Positions 1-10,100 of a stretch of DNA of 64,000 bases are shown piece after piece. The notes below the pieces were generated by a model. The model made no database searches, had not been told where the DNA came from, and was given only the letters and a program-made list of their open reading frames with translations. Source of the DNA: Panacibacter microcysteis (GTDB taxonomy: Bacteria; Bacteroidota; Bacteroidia; Chitinophagales; Chitinophagaceae); assembly GCF_015831355.1 (NCBI RefSeq), contig NZ_JADWYR010000002.1, positions 62,001 to 126,000 on the forward strand, given 5' to 3'. Within the stretch, counting starts at the first letter, position 1. Every line of letters begins with the position of its first letter. The translations under genes and the position numbers were made by a program.

Positions 1-1
1 G

Positions 2-484
2 CTGCTCAAGCAGATTGGTGCCGATTGCGGGGGCGATTCCATCGGCGATTTTCCGCAGGCAAAAACCTTGTCCACTTTCTTAAACAGGCTGGAAAGCAAT
101 CAAAAGCTTACCAAAACAATCCTTTACAACCTCAATCCTGCAGATAACGAAGTGTTCGCTACTATGATCGGTAACTTCAATGATGGCTCTGTAGCAGGCA
201 AGGTACAGTGGGGTTCCGCATGGTGGTTTTTAGACCAGAAAGATGGCATGACAAAGCAGCTAAACACTTTGTCAAATATGGGCTTGCTCAGCCGGTTTGT
301 GGGTATGCTTACAGACTCACGAAGTTTTCTTTCTTACCCGCGCCACGAGTATTTCAGGCGCATACTATGCAACCTTTTTGGTACTGAAATTCAAAAAGGA
401 GAGTTGCCTGGCGATATACCGTGGATCGGGAAAATGATACAGGATATTTGTTACCACAACGCAAAGCAATACTTCAACTGGTAA
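2..484 (+). CDS. uxaC: Glucuronate isomerase, 3' part (5' end outside window)
   Basis: This is the C-terminal ~160 residues of uronate isomerase (EC 5.3.1.12), which converts D-glucuronate to D-fructuronate and D-galacturonate to D-tagaturonate in the cytoplasm. The reading frame is open from the window edge. Visible family signatures are the [11 protein letters not shown] block, the DGM motif, the [20 protein letters not shown] block and the C-terminal [11 protein letters not shown]. The gene is cut only by the window border; its internal TTG at 68 is not a real start. It fits with the plant-glycan hydrolases at 19.9-32 kb, since uronates come from pectin and glucuronoxylan side chains. A REP-like repeat lies 55 bp after the stop. 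Family assignment is secure. Confidence 0.93.
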   Translation: MLKQIGADCGGDSIGDFPQAKTLSTFLNRLESNQKLTKTILYNLNPADNEVFATMIGNFNDGSVAGKVQWGSAWWFLDQKDGMTKQLNTLSNMGLLSRFVGMLTDSRSFLSYPRHEYFRRILCNLFGTEIQKGELPGDIPWIGKMIQDICYHNAKQYFNW

Positions 485-907
485 TGTTTCATCGTTGTAA
501 AAAATAATGTAGCCGGCAGCAGTGCAGGTGGCATCAACTGTTGTGTCACTCACTTGTACGTTCCGTTAATAATGAGCAAGGTGCGGTCGTCTGCAGCTTT
601 AAACATTTTAAACGTTCATATATTTTTTTAGGCGAATATTAATTTTGTATATGTTTAGGGCGGCATAATTTTACACACAGAATCCGTATCATGAAAAAAT
701 GCAGCAAAGCCCTTCAACGTCCTTTTTAGCTTCACGCAATTTTTCCCGATACATACTAATTAAAAACAAAAGATCAGCTTATCAGCGGTTAATGATGCTA
801 AGTTACCGCCCATAGTAAGTTGTGATTTTATATCGTGTTGTTTCCCGGTTTTATCCAGCATAAACCGACGAAGTAATACAAGATCTGTCATCCTAAAAAA
901 CGTAACT
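485..907. other. Intergenic region between uxaC and the T9SS-exported protein
   Basis: About 420 A+T-rich bases with no credible gene. It holds one REP-like repeat (540-559) close to the uxaC stop. A TAATTTTG hexamer-like stretch at 640-647 resembles a Bacteroidota -7 box (TAnnTTTG), but I see no well-spaced -33 TTG partner, so a promoter is only possible. Confidence 0.5.
540..559 (+). repeat. REP-like repeat, subtype B
   Basis: GTTGTGTCACTCACTTGTAC, exact subtype B head. It is preceded by AGCCGGCAGCAGTGCAGG, the accompanying GC-rich arm seen next to other copies. It lies 55 bp past the uxaC stop. Confidence 0.85.
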
Positions 908-3900
908 ATGAACCAAAGCTATGTCTGTAAAGGGCGTGCTTTTATTTCCATGCCTTCATTGACTGTTCTCTTACTATCTGCACTATTTTTTACACTTCTT
1001 CAGTCTGTAAACGCACAACAAGCAACGAGTACTATACCGGTAAGTATCGGAAGACAATGCGGTACAACTTCAGGCACTGCAGATTCTGTTATGTACTTTG
1101 TGTACAATAAAAACCTTTCCACCATCAACAGGTTATCAGCCTGCAAACCTGATCTCGCATCTCCGGGCCTGGCCAGCAGTGCAACCAGCGTAAGTTTCAA
1201 CTCTGCTGACCAGTATTTATATATGGTTCGCTACAGAACTGTAAACGGTGTACCTACTTCTTATGTATGGAGATGGGCGCCTAACTCATGCCCGGCGGGT
1301 GCTTTGCCTGTATACCAGACATACACCAACCAGGCTATTGCCGGTTTGGATTTCGATGCCAACGGTATGGGTTACCAGATCATCTTTACAGGTGCATCAG
1401 CCCCATATGGCCTCGCTTTACAACAAATCGATTTTACTACCGGAACCTTTGGTCCAATAAAAAATATTGATCTTAAAGGAAAGAAAGTTTATACGCAGAA
1501 TGGCGATCTTGTTATAACGCCCGGCAACCAGTTCTTAATGGTGTGGGATAACAAATATTTTAGTTTAAACTACAGTGCATACAGCACATCAACCCCGCTC
1601 GCTGCAACTTATATAGATACAGTTACACTTACAGGTTCTTCCAAACTGGTAGGCCTTGCCTATGCGCAGGGCAAGCTTGTGGGCAGCGCATCCAGGGATG
1701 GTAGTGGCGTGTGTGGTTATTACGATTTTAATATCATTAATGGTAAACTCACCAATCTTGTTGAAGGCCCCATGCTGCAATACTCTGCCGATATGACCAA
1801 TATTACATCTGGCATAGGTTCAGCAAAAAGACTTGTATCAGCTACGCCGGTAAGTGCAGGCGTGTATGATCTTACATATGATATACGTGTAGAAAATTTT
1901 GGTGATTTCCAGATATCAAACCTGCAGGTACAGGAAGATCTTACAACGATTCACCCGCTTGGTGCTGCAGCCATTTCCAACGTAAGTACAGAATGGGTAC
2001 AAAACCCCTCTGGTATTGTAAAAAGTACAACTTACAACGGCATTACCGATAAGAATTTAATAAGCAGTGGACAGGTATTGCCTAATTATCCCAAAGCAAA
2101 TAACTATGCTATCATCCGTGTAAAATTCAGGATGGCCTCTGTAGAAGCTGGTGTTGTTTATTATAATAATGCATCTGTTACAGGAAGGGGCTATAACAAT
2201 GTTGTATTGCAGGATTCAACAACCAATGGTTCACAAGCTGATCTTAACTCGAATTATAAACCCGACGATGCAGGCGAGAATCAGCCAACACCATTCTCAG
2301 TTTCTGTGTCTGCAGAAACACCGCCCTGCAGTGTGATCAATTCCATTTTATACAGCCAGGATTTTGGTAACGGCGCAGCCTTAACCACCACGTTACCAAG
2401 CGGGGTAACAACAGAGTATGCAGCAGGCACAAACCCACTTGATGATGAAACATATATTGTTGCGAGCAATGCCTATAATGCCAACACAACCAAATTTGTA
2501 AGTCTTACAGATCACACCGGTGTTGGAAACGGACGGATGTTATTGATAAACGCTGACGTTAACAATTACAAAATGTTCGAGAAAGAAGTGGATATAACCT
2601 GTGCGAATGTGAAATATTCATTTTTACTGTATGCCGCAAACATTATGAACGATACCTACAACACTTTCTGCGACGCTTTTGGTGGTACAAAACAGCCAAA
2701 GATTACGCTCATCGTTCGTAATGCAGACAATAACAATATTATTGCTACCACCACCACCACTGAAATTACTGACCGTTGGTGGAATGCGTACGGCATGAAA
2801 TGGGTAATGCCGGCCGGCGTTACAAAAATAAAACTACAGGTGTACAATACTGCCGAAGGCGGTTGCGGTAATGCATTGGCGGTGGACGATATTCAATTTG
2901 GCATTTGTGATCCTTCTCCTGTAGTTGCTGCGGCGCTTGCAAGCGTAGGCTGCCCTGGCCAAAGCGGAACACTTATAGCCAGTGTTTCTGATACAACGGG
3001 CATGAGCAGTTACTTACAGTACCAATGGCAAACATACCTGAGCGCGGTAACCGGCTGGACAAACATAGCCGGTGCTGTGACCAATACATACAATGCTATC
3101 ATCAGCACAGGTTTGGCTGTTCAACCTTCTTACAGGATTATTGTTGCCGCCGATGGAAATCTGGGTAATGAAGCGTGCCAGTACACTTCCAACGCTATAC
3201 AGATTACGCCGAAAGATATTTCTGTAAAACCATTATCTGTAACAAGTAATAAAGCGTTTGCATGCCCTGGCGAACCTGTAACACTTACGGTAAATGGCGG
3301 CTCATTGGGTACCAATGCAGCCTGGGAATGGCGCCAGGCCAATTGTGCCGGTACATTGCTGGGTAAAGGATCTAGCATTGTTATCTACCCGCTGGCAACT
3401 GCCAGTTATTATGTACGTGCTGCCGGGGATTGTAATGTAACCGAGTGCAGTTTTATTACCATGCCACAGCTTTGCATTCTCGCAAACGAATCAGTACTGC
3501 TGAAGGGTTCATTAAATGGCCAGTTCTCTAATCTTGTTATCTCCGTTGTTGCAGATAAGCAAATCAGGTTTTACGAAATTGAGAGGAGCTTCAATGGCAT
3601 TGACTACACTACAATAAGAACAGAACAGGTGAACGATTATGTAAATAAAAACGGCTACGGTTTTAAAGATGTACTTTCTGCTGTTCGCGAAAACACGTTC
3701 TATTACAGGGTTAAAGTAACAGGTATGAACGGGGAAGTGTATATGAGCAAAGTGCTGCAACTTTCGCGCAATGGCAATGATTTTAATACGTCTGTTTCGC
3801 CAAATCCTGCATCGGTAACAGCTAAACTTTCTTTTACCTCTGCATCTTCATCTAAAGTAGCAATAAGCCTTGTGAATGCACAGGGGCAGGTGGTGCGTAA

Positions 3901-4036
3901 AGAAACATATGTATCTGTAGAAGGATTGAATAACTATACATTCAACAACTTAAATAATCTTGCCGCAGGTATTTATACAGTAACCGTAACAGACTCAGGT
4001 AAAACCAGCCGTACGAAACTGGTTATTCAAAGATAG
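908..4036 (+). CDS. Large secreted protein with DUF11-like domain and T9SS type A sorting domain
   Basis: A 1042-aa exported protein. Residues 1-37 form a signal peptide with a long hydrophobic core ending at VNAQ. Residues ~45-300 are repetitive and beta-rich, with SVMYFVYNK and SFNSADQYLYMV units that resemble a propeller of the kind found before DUF11 modules. About 310-470 looks like a DUF11/conserved-repeat domain (YDLTYDIRVENFGDFQISNLQVQ begins it). A jelly-roll-like module follows at ~490-660, then Ig-like/PKD-like modules. The last ~75 residues begin SVSPNPAS and contain LNNLAAGIYTVTV, the classical Por secretion (type IX) sorting domain, which is removed when the protein is anchored to or released from the cell surface. 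Substrate or role is unknown; a surface adhesin or matrix protein is likely. It is transcribed alone. Confidence 0.85.
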   Translation: MNQSYVCKGRAFISMPSLTVLLLSALFFTLLQSVNAQQATSTIPVSIGRQCGTTSGTADSVMYFVYNKNLSTINRLSACKPDLASPGLASSATSVSFNSADQYLYMVRYRTVNGVPTSYVWRWAPNSCPAGALPVYQTYTNQAIAGLDFDANGMGYQIIFTGASAPYGLALQQIDFTTGTFGPIKNIDLKGKKVYTQNGDLVITPGNQFLMVWDNKYFSLNYSAYSTSTPLAATYIDTVTLTGSSKLVGLAYAQGKLVGSASRDGSGVCGYYDFNIINGKLTNLVEGPMLQYSADMTNITSGIGSAKRLVSATPVSAGVYDLTYDIRVENFGDFQISNLQVQEDLTTIHPLGAAAISNVSTEWVQNPSGIVKSTTYNGITDKNLISSGQVLPNYPKANNYAIIRVKFRMASVEAGVVYYNNASVTGRGYNNVVLQDSTTNGSQADLNSNYKPDDAGENQPTPFSVSVSAETPPCSVINSILYSQDFGNGAALTTTLPSGVTTEYAAGTNPLDDETYIVASNAYNANTTKFVSLTDHTGVGNGRMLLINADVNNYKMFEKEVDITCANVKYSFLLYAANIMNDTYNTFCDAFGGTKQPKITLIVRNADNNNIIATTTTTEITDRWWNAYGMKWVMPAGVTKIKLQVYNTAEGGCGNALAVDDIQFGICDPSPVVAAALASVGCPGQSGTLIASVSDTTGMSSYLQYQWQTYLSAVTGWTNIAGAVTNTYNAIISTGLAVQPSYRIIVAADGNLGNEACQYTSNAIQITPKDISVKPLSVTSNKAFACPGEPVTLTVNGGSLGTNAAWEWRQANCAGTLLGKGSSIVIYPLATASYYVRAAGDCNVTECSFITMPQLCILANESVLLKGSLNGQFSNLVISVVADKQIRFYEIERSFNGIDYTTIRTEQVNDYVNKNGYGFKDVLSAVRENTFYYRVKVTGMNGEVYMSKVLQLSRNGNDFNTSVSPNPASVTAKLSFTSASSSKVAISLVNAQGQVVRKETYVSVEGLNNYTFNNLNNLAAGIYTVTVTDSGKTSRTKLVIQR

Positions 4037-4075
4037 TTTTTTAGGATCGGGCTTTTGTACAGGTTAGCATCGCCT

Positions 4076-4095
4076 GTTGTGTCACTCACTTAGCG
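4076..4095 (+). repeat. REP-like repeat, subtype B, left half of inverted pair
   Basis: GTTGTGTCACTCACTT followed by AGCG, so the terminal GTAC is degenerate. It begins 39 bp after the stop of the T9SS protein and pairs with the inverted copy at 4125-4144. The two can fold into a hairpin with a ~30-nt loop, which could act as a 3' end. Confidence 0.85.
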
Positions 4096-4124
4096 TGTTG
4101 CACTATGTTGAGTGTTGATATGCC

Positions 4125-4144
4125 GTACAAGTGAGTGACACAAC
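4125..4144 (-). repeat. REP-like repeat, subtype B, right half of inverted pair
   Basis: Exact reverse complement of the subtype B head (GTACAAGTGAGTGACACAAC), followed by a GATAGTAGTAATGCAGCC arm. It lies between the T9SS protein and the 3' end of the CrtA-like gene. Confidence 0.88.
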
Positions 4145-4182
4145 AAAAGTCTGATAGTAGTAATGCAGCCCACACAAAAAAT

Positions 4183-4890
4183 TCATCCGGCGTGTAAGGG
4201 ATCTGCGCCATGGAGTGTACCAAAAGATGCCAATGGCCTGAAACGCACAAACATATCTTCGCTATACCATTTTTCTTTGTGTGTTTTTTTTATTACGTCT
4301 GCATGTTCATGCATTTTATAAGCAAAGTTTTTCATTTGTGTTTTGCTTTGCCATATACTAAATGTGGCCTGTCTTATCCAGGGCATTTCGCCAATGCCTA
4401 CAGAAGTAATGAAGCCGTCTGCACGGTGCATTTTTGCCGCCACACCATCTACATTTTTCCAGAAATTTTTTAAGCGGCTTAGCCTGATGGTTGCTCTTGT
4501 AAGTACTGCAATCTTTCCCTCGTAGCCTGATTGCCTGGGTAATTGGCCAAAGACCTCTTCACCATTCCATTTACCATGACCTTCTAACGGTTCGAGCAGC
4601 ATGGTATATACTTCGCATTTAAAAAAATGCCACCACCCACTTATAAAACCGCCATACAGCACCCTGTTGGTTACTGTTGCGCCGGTGGCAACCGGCTGCA
4701 TTGTTATAATTCCCCATTGTCGCCAGTCGGGGTGTATATCGAATGTGCCGTTTTTACCACAGCCCAATAATTTACAAAAGCGAATCCTGCTTTTCATCAA
4801 CAGCGGCAGCCTGAATAAGGCCATTGACAGGAAGCCGGCCCAGCCCATGAACCGCGGATATCTGACTATAGTAAGTGTGCAGGTTAACAA
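4183..4890 (-). CDS. Spheroidene monooxygenase (CrtA)-like protein
   Basis: A 235-aa protein resembling the CrtA-like family, haem-type carotenoid ketolases in phototrophs. In Bacteroidota it is often encoded away from any carotenoid genes and has unknown substrate. Visible hallmarks are TLTIVRYPR at the start, FLSMALFRLPLL, LLGCGKNGTFDIHPDWRQWG, QATFSIWQS and the C-terminal KEKWYSEDMFVRFRP. No in-frame ATG precedes this block, so the start is a TTG at 4890-4888, only 54 bp from the divergent esterase start. No carotenoid genes are in this window, so the function is given at family level only. Confidence 0.75.
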   Translation of the reverse strand: MLTCTLTIVRYPRFMGWAGFLSMALFRLPLLMKSRIRFCKLLGCGKNGTFDIHPDWRQWGIITMQPVATGATVTNRVLYGGFISGWWHFFKCEVYTMLLEPLEGHGKWNGEEVFGQLPRQSGYEGKIAVLTRATIRLSRLKNFWKNVDGVAAKMHRADGFITSVGIGEMPWIRQATFSIWQSKTQMKNFAYKMHEHADVIKKTHKEKWYSEDMFVRFRPLASFGTLHGADPLHAG

Positions 4891-4944
4891 TAGATTGTGT
4901 TTGATTTGTTATCTTAGTTGTTTGGCAATATTACAACTTGCAAT

Positions 4945-5871
4945 ATGAAAAAGGTTCTTACAATCATTACCGTATTCTGTTTATCAACAATGTCTATGCG
5001 TGCCCAAAAAACTATTCCATTATACGAAGGCGCGGTTCCTTATGCAAAAAAATGCGAGGTTCAGCAGAAAGAAATAATTGACACCACCTGGAATAAAGAC
5101 GGCATCCTGATTGTTAGCGGGGTAACTGTACCTACCATTACAGTTTTTGAAGCGCCCAAAGAAAAACGAAACGGAACGGCTGTATTGATCATTCCCGGCG
5201 GGGGGTATGGTGTAATTGCCGCCGGTCATGAGGGCAATGATTTTGCCAAAGCGTTCAACGATAAAGGTATAACCGCTTTTGTTTTGCGATATCGGTTACC
5301 CGACGATGCCTGTATGGACAATAAAGCTTATGTACCATTAATGGATGCACAGCAGGCGCTCTATTTTATCAGGCAGCATGCAACGCAGTACAATATTAGT
5401 ATAGATAGGGTGGGGGTAATGGGTTTCAGCGCCGGTGGCCACCTGGCTGCATCTGTAGGCACACATTTTAATAATGCGGTTAGCAAAGCACTTGCATCGG
5501 CCAACCTGCGTCCTGATTTTTTAATACTTGGCTACCCTGTCATCAGTTTTGCAGATGATATTACGCATATGGGTTCGAGAGATAACCTGATTGGTAAGAT
5601 GCCAAAGCCAGAAATGGTTCGTTACTTCTCCAACGAGTTACAGGTTAATGCCAATACACCACCCACCTTTCTCGTACATGCTTCAGATGATGATGCGGTT
5701 AAAGTGGCCAACAGCATCCGGTTTTACGATGCCCTTATTGCCAGCGAGGTTCCGGCTGAAATGCATATTTATCAGAAAGGCGGACATGGCTTTGGTATGA
5801 ATAACCCCACTACCAGCGATAAATGGTTTGATCGTTGCCTTAACTGGATGACCGCCAATAAATGGTTATAG
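4945..5871 (+). CDS. Secreted alpha/beta hydrolase, acetyl-xylan/feruloyl esterase-like
   Basis: A 308-aa serine esterase of the BD-FAE/dienelactone hydrolase type. The ATG at 4945 is chosen over the upstream one at 4918 because it starts a clean signal peptide, [21 protein letters not shown]. The catalytic nucleophile is Ser162 in GFSAGG. The oxyanion segment is IPGGGYG near residue 88. A late Asp (HASDDDAV) and His (GGHGFG) complete the triad. Proteins of this form remove acetyl or other acyl groups from plant polysaccharides in the periplasm or outside the cell, which fits the hydrolase cluster further right. Its stop overlaps the convergent J-domain gene by 6 bp. The substrate is inferred. 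Confidence 0.82.
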   Translation: MKKVLTIITVFCLSTMSMRAQKTIPLYEGAVPYAKKCEVQQKEIIDTTWNKDGILIVSGVTVPTITVFEAPKEKRNGTAVLIIPGGGYGVIAAGHEGNDFAKAFNDKGITAFVLRYRLPDDACMDNKAYVPLMDAQQALYFIRQHATQYNISIDRVGVMGFSAGGHLAASVGTHFNNAVSKALASANLRPDFLILGYPVISFADDITHMGSRDNLIGKMPKPEMVRYFSNELQVNANTPPTFLVHASDDDAVKVANSIRFYDALIASEVPAEMHIYQKGGHGFGMNNPTTSDKWFDRCLNWMTANKWL

Positions 5872-6510
5872 TTTTCCTGCCAGGAAAATTGCCAGGCACA
5901 TAAGAATGGCCAGCACAACGGCGCCTGCGGTTTTGTATTTCCCCCAGTCTGCCTCCCGTTTTTTTCTCCGGTAAAATTGCGTTACTGTTTTTGCTGTGGC
6001 GTCGCTGGCCAGCAGCAGCATCTTGTCGTGCAGTTGTTGGTAAAATGAAAACTCCATCAGCCTGCAGGCGTTGAGCAGGGCCAGCAATATTACCTGTTTC
6101 TCTGCTGTTGCATTTTCTCGCACAAGCAATTCAAGGTTGTTTTCACTTAAAACGTCTTCTACCTGGAAAAACAATGCGTCCTGGTTCATCCTGAATGGGT
6201 CGGCACCCGCCGTAAGATCCTGTATTTTTTGAGCTGCCTTAACAATCGTTTGTGGCGTTACCCGTTCTTTTTCTTTGTACTTGTAGTTATAAGTGTAGAA
6301 TCGTTTATAATGATAATCTTCCCGTTTTACATTGTCTGATAAGATTTCATAAGCTTCTGCCACTTCTTTAAACGTGGCTTCTGCCACTACATCACCGGGG
6401 TTTTTATCAGGGTGGTATTTTAGTGCCAGCCGCCTGTAAGAACGTTTGATCTCATCGCCGGAGGCGTCCGGTTTTACACCCAGCACTTTATAATAATCTT
6501 TGGCTGACAT
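5866..6510 (-). CDS. J-domain (DnaJ-like) membrane-anchored protein
   Basis: A 214-aa protein with an N-terminal J domain (residues ~4-68: DYYKVLGV, then the HPD motif in YHPDKNPGD, then AYEILSD). It lacks the Gly/Phe linker, zinc fingers and C-terminal substrate domains of DnaJ. It ends in a hydrophobic segment, [18 protein letters not shown], that should anchor it in the inner membrane tail-first. J domains stimulate the ATPase of DnaK, so this is probably a specialised recruiting co-chaperone and not DnaJ itself. It is convergent with the esterase and divergent from smc. Confidence 0.88.
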   Translation of the reverse strand: MSAKDYYKVLGVKPDASGDEIKRSYRRLALKYHPDKNPGDVVAEATFKEVAEAYEILSDNVKREDYHYKRFYTYNYKYKEKERVTPQTIVKAAQKIQDLTAGADPFRMNQDALFFQVEDVLSENNLELLVRENATAEKQVILLALLNACRLMEFSFYQQLHDKMLLLASDATAKTVTQFYRRKKREADWGKYKTAGAVVLAILMCLAIFLAGKL

Positions 6511-7155
6511 ATAACGAACGCGAAGTTAGGCGTAACGGGTTGTTTATGAGCCCGGCAGCAGTACAACAATTGGGCTTCTGTTGCGTCGCACTCTTGTACT
6601 GAAGGAAGTTAATGCAACTGCTTCGGTACAATCACTGCAATGGAGCATGAGCGGGAACTCAAACTAAATTCGCAATACACGGCCACAACGGCGATCTGAC
6701 CGCCAGCAATAATCAAATTTATTAATAAACAGACCAATTAAGCCTTTAATTATCAATATCTTAAAATGAATTTATAAGGCATATCTTAGTATTCGTGCGA
6801 TAATTATACAAGCATATATTAAGAAAACCACACATCACAATCAGAGTTGAATAGAAACTCATAATTTATTGATTATTAATTTATTGAGGCATTTAGTTTC
6901 TTCGTAAAATCATTGTATAAGGCTGGTGTGGTAAAATACAGTAATAAGTAAAGTCTTAGCAATATCGGATTATTGCTTTTTAAGTTTAGTAAAATAAATT
7001 GATATACTTGTAAATGAATGATATATAGAATTGTTTTGAAACGTTAGGGAGCTGTTTTTTGGTATTTTCTGCACAGCTTCTCCACAGCTAAAAATGAACA
7101 GGCAAAAAGTTTACTTAATTAAGTTATGTTCGCATTTGACAAAATGGGCTAAAAA
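6511..7155. other. A+T-rich intergenic region upstream of smc
   Basis: 645 bp between divergent genes. It contains one REP-like repeat (6580-6599) and, from about 6700, very A+T-rich DNA with no recognisable gene or RNA. It must contain the promoters of both smc and the J-domain gene, but I cannot place them with confidence. Confidence 0.5.
6580..6599 (+). repeat. REP-like repeat, subtype A
   Basis: GTTGCGTCGCACTCTTGTAC, exact subtype A head, preceded by CCCGGCAGCAGTAC. Unlike most copies it lies upstream of a start (70 bp before the J-domain gene start) and not after a stop. Confidence 0.88.
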
Positions 7156-10100
7156 GTGAGACTAAAATCTTTGGAAATAAAAGGCTTCAAAAGCTTTGCA
7201 GATAAAACTACTGTGAACTTCGATGAAGGTATTACTGGCATTATCGGTCCCAACGGATGCGGTAAAAGCAATATTATAGACTCAATTCGGTGGGTAATTG
7301 GCGAACAAAAAATTTCGGCCCTTCGAAGCGAAAACCTCGAAGCGTTGGTTTTTAACGGCAGTCGTACCCGTAGCGCAAGCGGCCTTGCCGAAGTAAGCCT
7401 TACATTCGAAAACACCCGTAATCTCCTGCCAACAGAATTCAGCACAGTAACCGTAACCCGCCGGTTCTTTAAAAATGGTGACAGTGAGTATCGTTTAAAT
7501 GATGTGGCCTGCCGCTTAAAAGATATCCATAACCTGTTTATGGATACCGGTGTTTCTACAGATAGTTACGCCATCATAGAATTAGGTATGGTGGATGATA
7601 TTATCAAAGACAAAGAAAACAGCCGCCGCCGTATGTTGGAGCAGGCAGCCGGCATTACCATATACAAGACAAGGAAAAAAGAAGCCAAAAGTAAATTAGA
7701 TGCAACTGAGCAGGATCTTAATCGTATAGAAGATTTACTCTTCGAAATAAATAACCAGCTCAAATCTCTTGAAAACCAGGCGAAAAAAGCGGAGAAGTAT
7801 TTTGAAATAAAGAAGGACTACAAAGAGATTTCGGTAGAGCTGGCAAAAGCGGCTTTGGAAGGCTTCAATATTACTTACAGGGAACTAAATGAGCAGCAGG
7901 AAACTGAAACCAACAAAAGGGTGCAGTTAGAAGCCGAAATTGCCACTGAAGAAGCCGCGATTGAACAGGAGAAAGTTGGCTTTGTTGAAAAAGAAAGAAC
8001 GCTTCAGAGTATGCAGTATGAATTCAATGTATTGCAGCAGGATGTTCGGACACAAGAAAACGAAAAGAACCTTGCCACACAAAAACTGCATTACCTCAAA
8101 GAAAAAGAGAATAATTTAAAAGATTTTCTCGCTAAGGCAGAAGGACAATTAAATGGCATTACAGAGTCTATCGAATTCAGCCAGTTGCAGGTAACAGAAG
8201 AAGAAGGTAAGCTAAAGGAACTGGAAGAAAGGCTTATCAGCGCAAAAGAAGCAGTTGAGGAAAAGCGTAACCTTTTCGATGAAAAGCGCGGTTCTGTAGA
8301 TAGTCTCAGAGCGCAGTACCAGCAAACACAACGTGGCCAGTTTGATGCAGAAAAGAAAGTGGCGGTTGCCGATACCTCTATCCAAAACCTGCAGCGGGCA
8401 CAAACCCAACTTACCGATGAAAAGCAAAACCGCGCTGCCCAGGTAGCACAACTGGAAAATGAATTGCAGGAAAAGGAATCTTTACTGGAAAATAAACGCA
8501 TCGACCTGCAGCAGTTGCAGGAGCAGCATGAAAGGACAAAAGAGCAGATTCTTGAAACACAGGCACAACTTGAAGGTTTGAGGAACGAACTGGCAGAGGA
8601 AAACCGCAAACTTGATGCAAGAAAGAATGAGCATGCATTATTAAAAAGCCTGATCGACTCAATGGAAGGTTATCCTGAGAGTGTAAAATTCCTGCACAAG
8701 AATCCGGAGTGGAACAATGCTGCGCCTATATTGTCTGATATTATCTATGTGAACGAAGCCTACCGGGCCGCAGTGGAAAATGTGCTGGAACCTTATCTTA
8801 ACTACTACGTGGTTAATACCCTGCACGAAGGCCTTACTGCGGTTCACCTGCTTGACGCACATAAGAAAGGTAAAGCCAACTTTTTTATACTTGATAAGTT
8901 AAGCGAAAGCACCGGCGAAACAAACCAGCCTGCCAATACTATACCTGCACTAAGCGTGATTGAAGTGGATGACCAGTATCGTAAACTGGCAGAACATCTT
9001 CTCGGCAACGTATACATCGCTGAAAATGAAGATGCCATTGAAAATGCTGACGGCGCGGTAATACTTGAAAAGACAGGTAAATATGTAAGAGGAAAATATA
9101 CGCTCACCGGCGGAAGTGTAGGTTTATTTGAAGGTAAAAAGATTGGTCGCGCCAAAAACCTTGAAAAGCTGCACGACGAGATTGTACTGCAGGAAGCTGT
9201 GGTAAATGCGTTAAGAGCAGAAATAAAGCAGAAGCACAATGAGGTTATTGGCTATAGCGAGCAATTAAAAGAAAATGCCATTAAGCAAACGGAAAACGAG
9301 ATCAACCAGCTTACCAACCAGGTTTTTGCTACAAGGAACAAAATTGAAAACTTACAGTCTGCACAGCAAAATGCACAACAAAGACTGGAAGACATTGAAT
9401 ATAGGTTACAGGACGAGCAGGATGCCATTTCCTCTACCCGGGAACAGTTGGGAGAATTAAACCAGCAACTACAGGCTACAGCACAGGAACTTAAACTGGT
9501 AGAGCAGGATTACCAGCTTGCAGAACAGGATTATAATAAAGCCACTGCCCAATACAATGAAAACAATCTTTTGCTTACAAGGCAGCAAAGCAAAATTGCT
9601 GCTATCAGGCAGGAGCTTGTGTTTAAAAGAAACCAGTTAAACGACCTGCAAAACCAGGTTACCAGCAACACACAACAACTTGCAGAAGCTGCCGGTAATA
9701 TTACTGAAAGCCAGGAAGCGCTTGCACAAAGTGAAGCATTGCTGGTAGAACTGTTACGGAGAAAAGAGGAAGAAGAGAAAAAACTGAACGAGGCTGATCA
9801 AACATATTACAACCTTCGTAATGCTTTGCAGGCAAAAGAGAGTGAACTGCGGCACAAAACAAAAAGCCGCGAAATGGTGGAGCACCTGCTGGCAGAGATA
9901 AAAGACAAATTGAACGAACTCAAACTGCAACTGGCAGGTATGAAAGAGCGGTTAAACGTGGAGTTTAAAATAGACCTCGACGAAATACTTGATCAGCCCA
10001 GAAAAACGGATACGCCACTGGAAGAATTACAGTCAACAGCTGACAGAATGCGTAAACGCCTTGAAAATATTGGTGAAGTAAACCCCACAGCTATAGAAGC

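Noticed and set aside
6511-7155. tRNA, rRNA or small RNA gene in the A+T-rich gap before smc
   Set aside because: No cloverleaf or known RNA motif was seen in this or other gaps; covariance-model scans would be needed to exclude one.
8091-8609. Long antisense frame opposite smc, Ser/Cys/Phe rich
   Set aside because: It is the mirror of a coiled-coil gene with strong codon bias; no family features and no start context.
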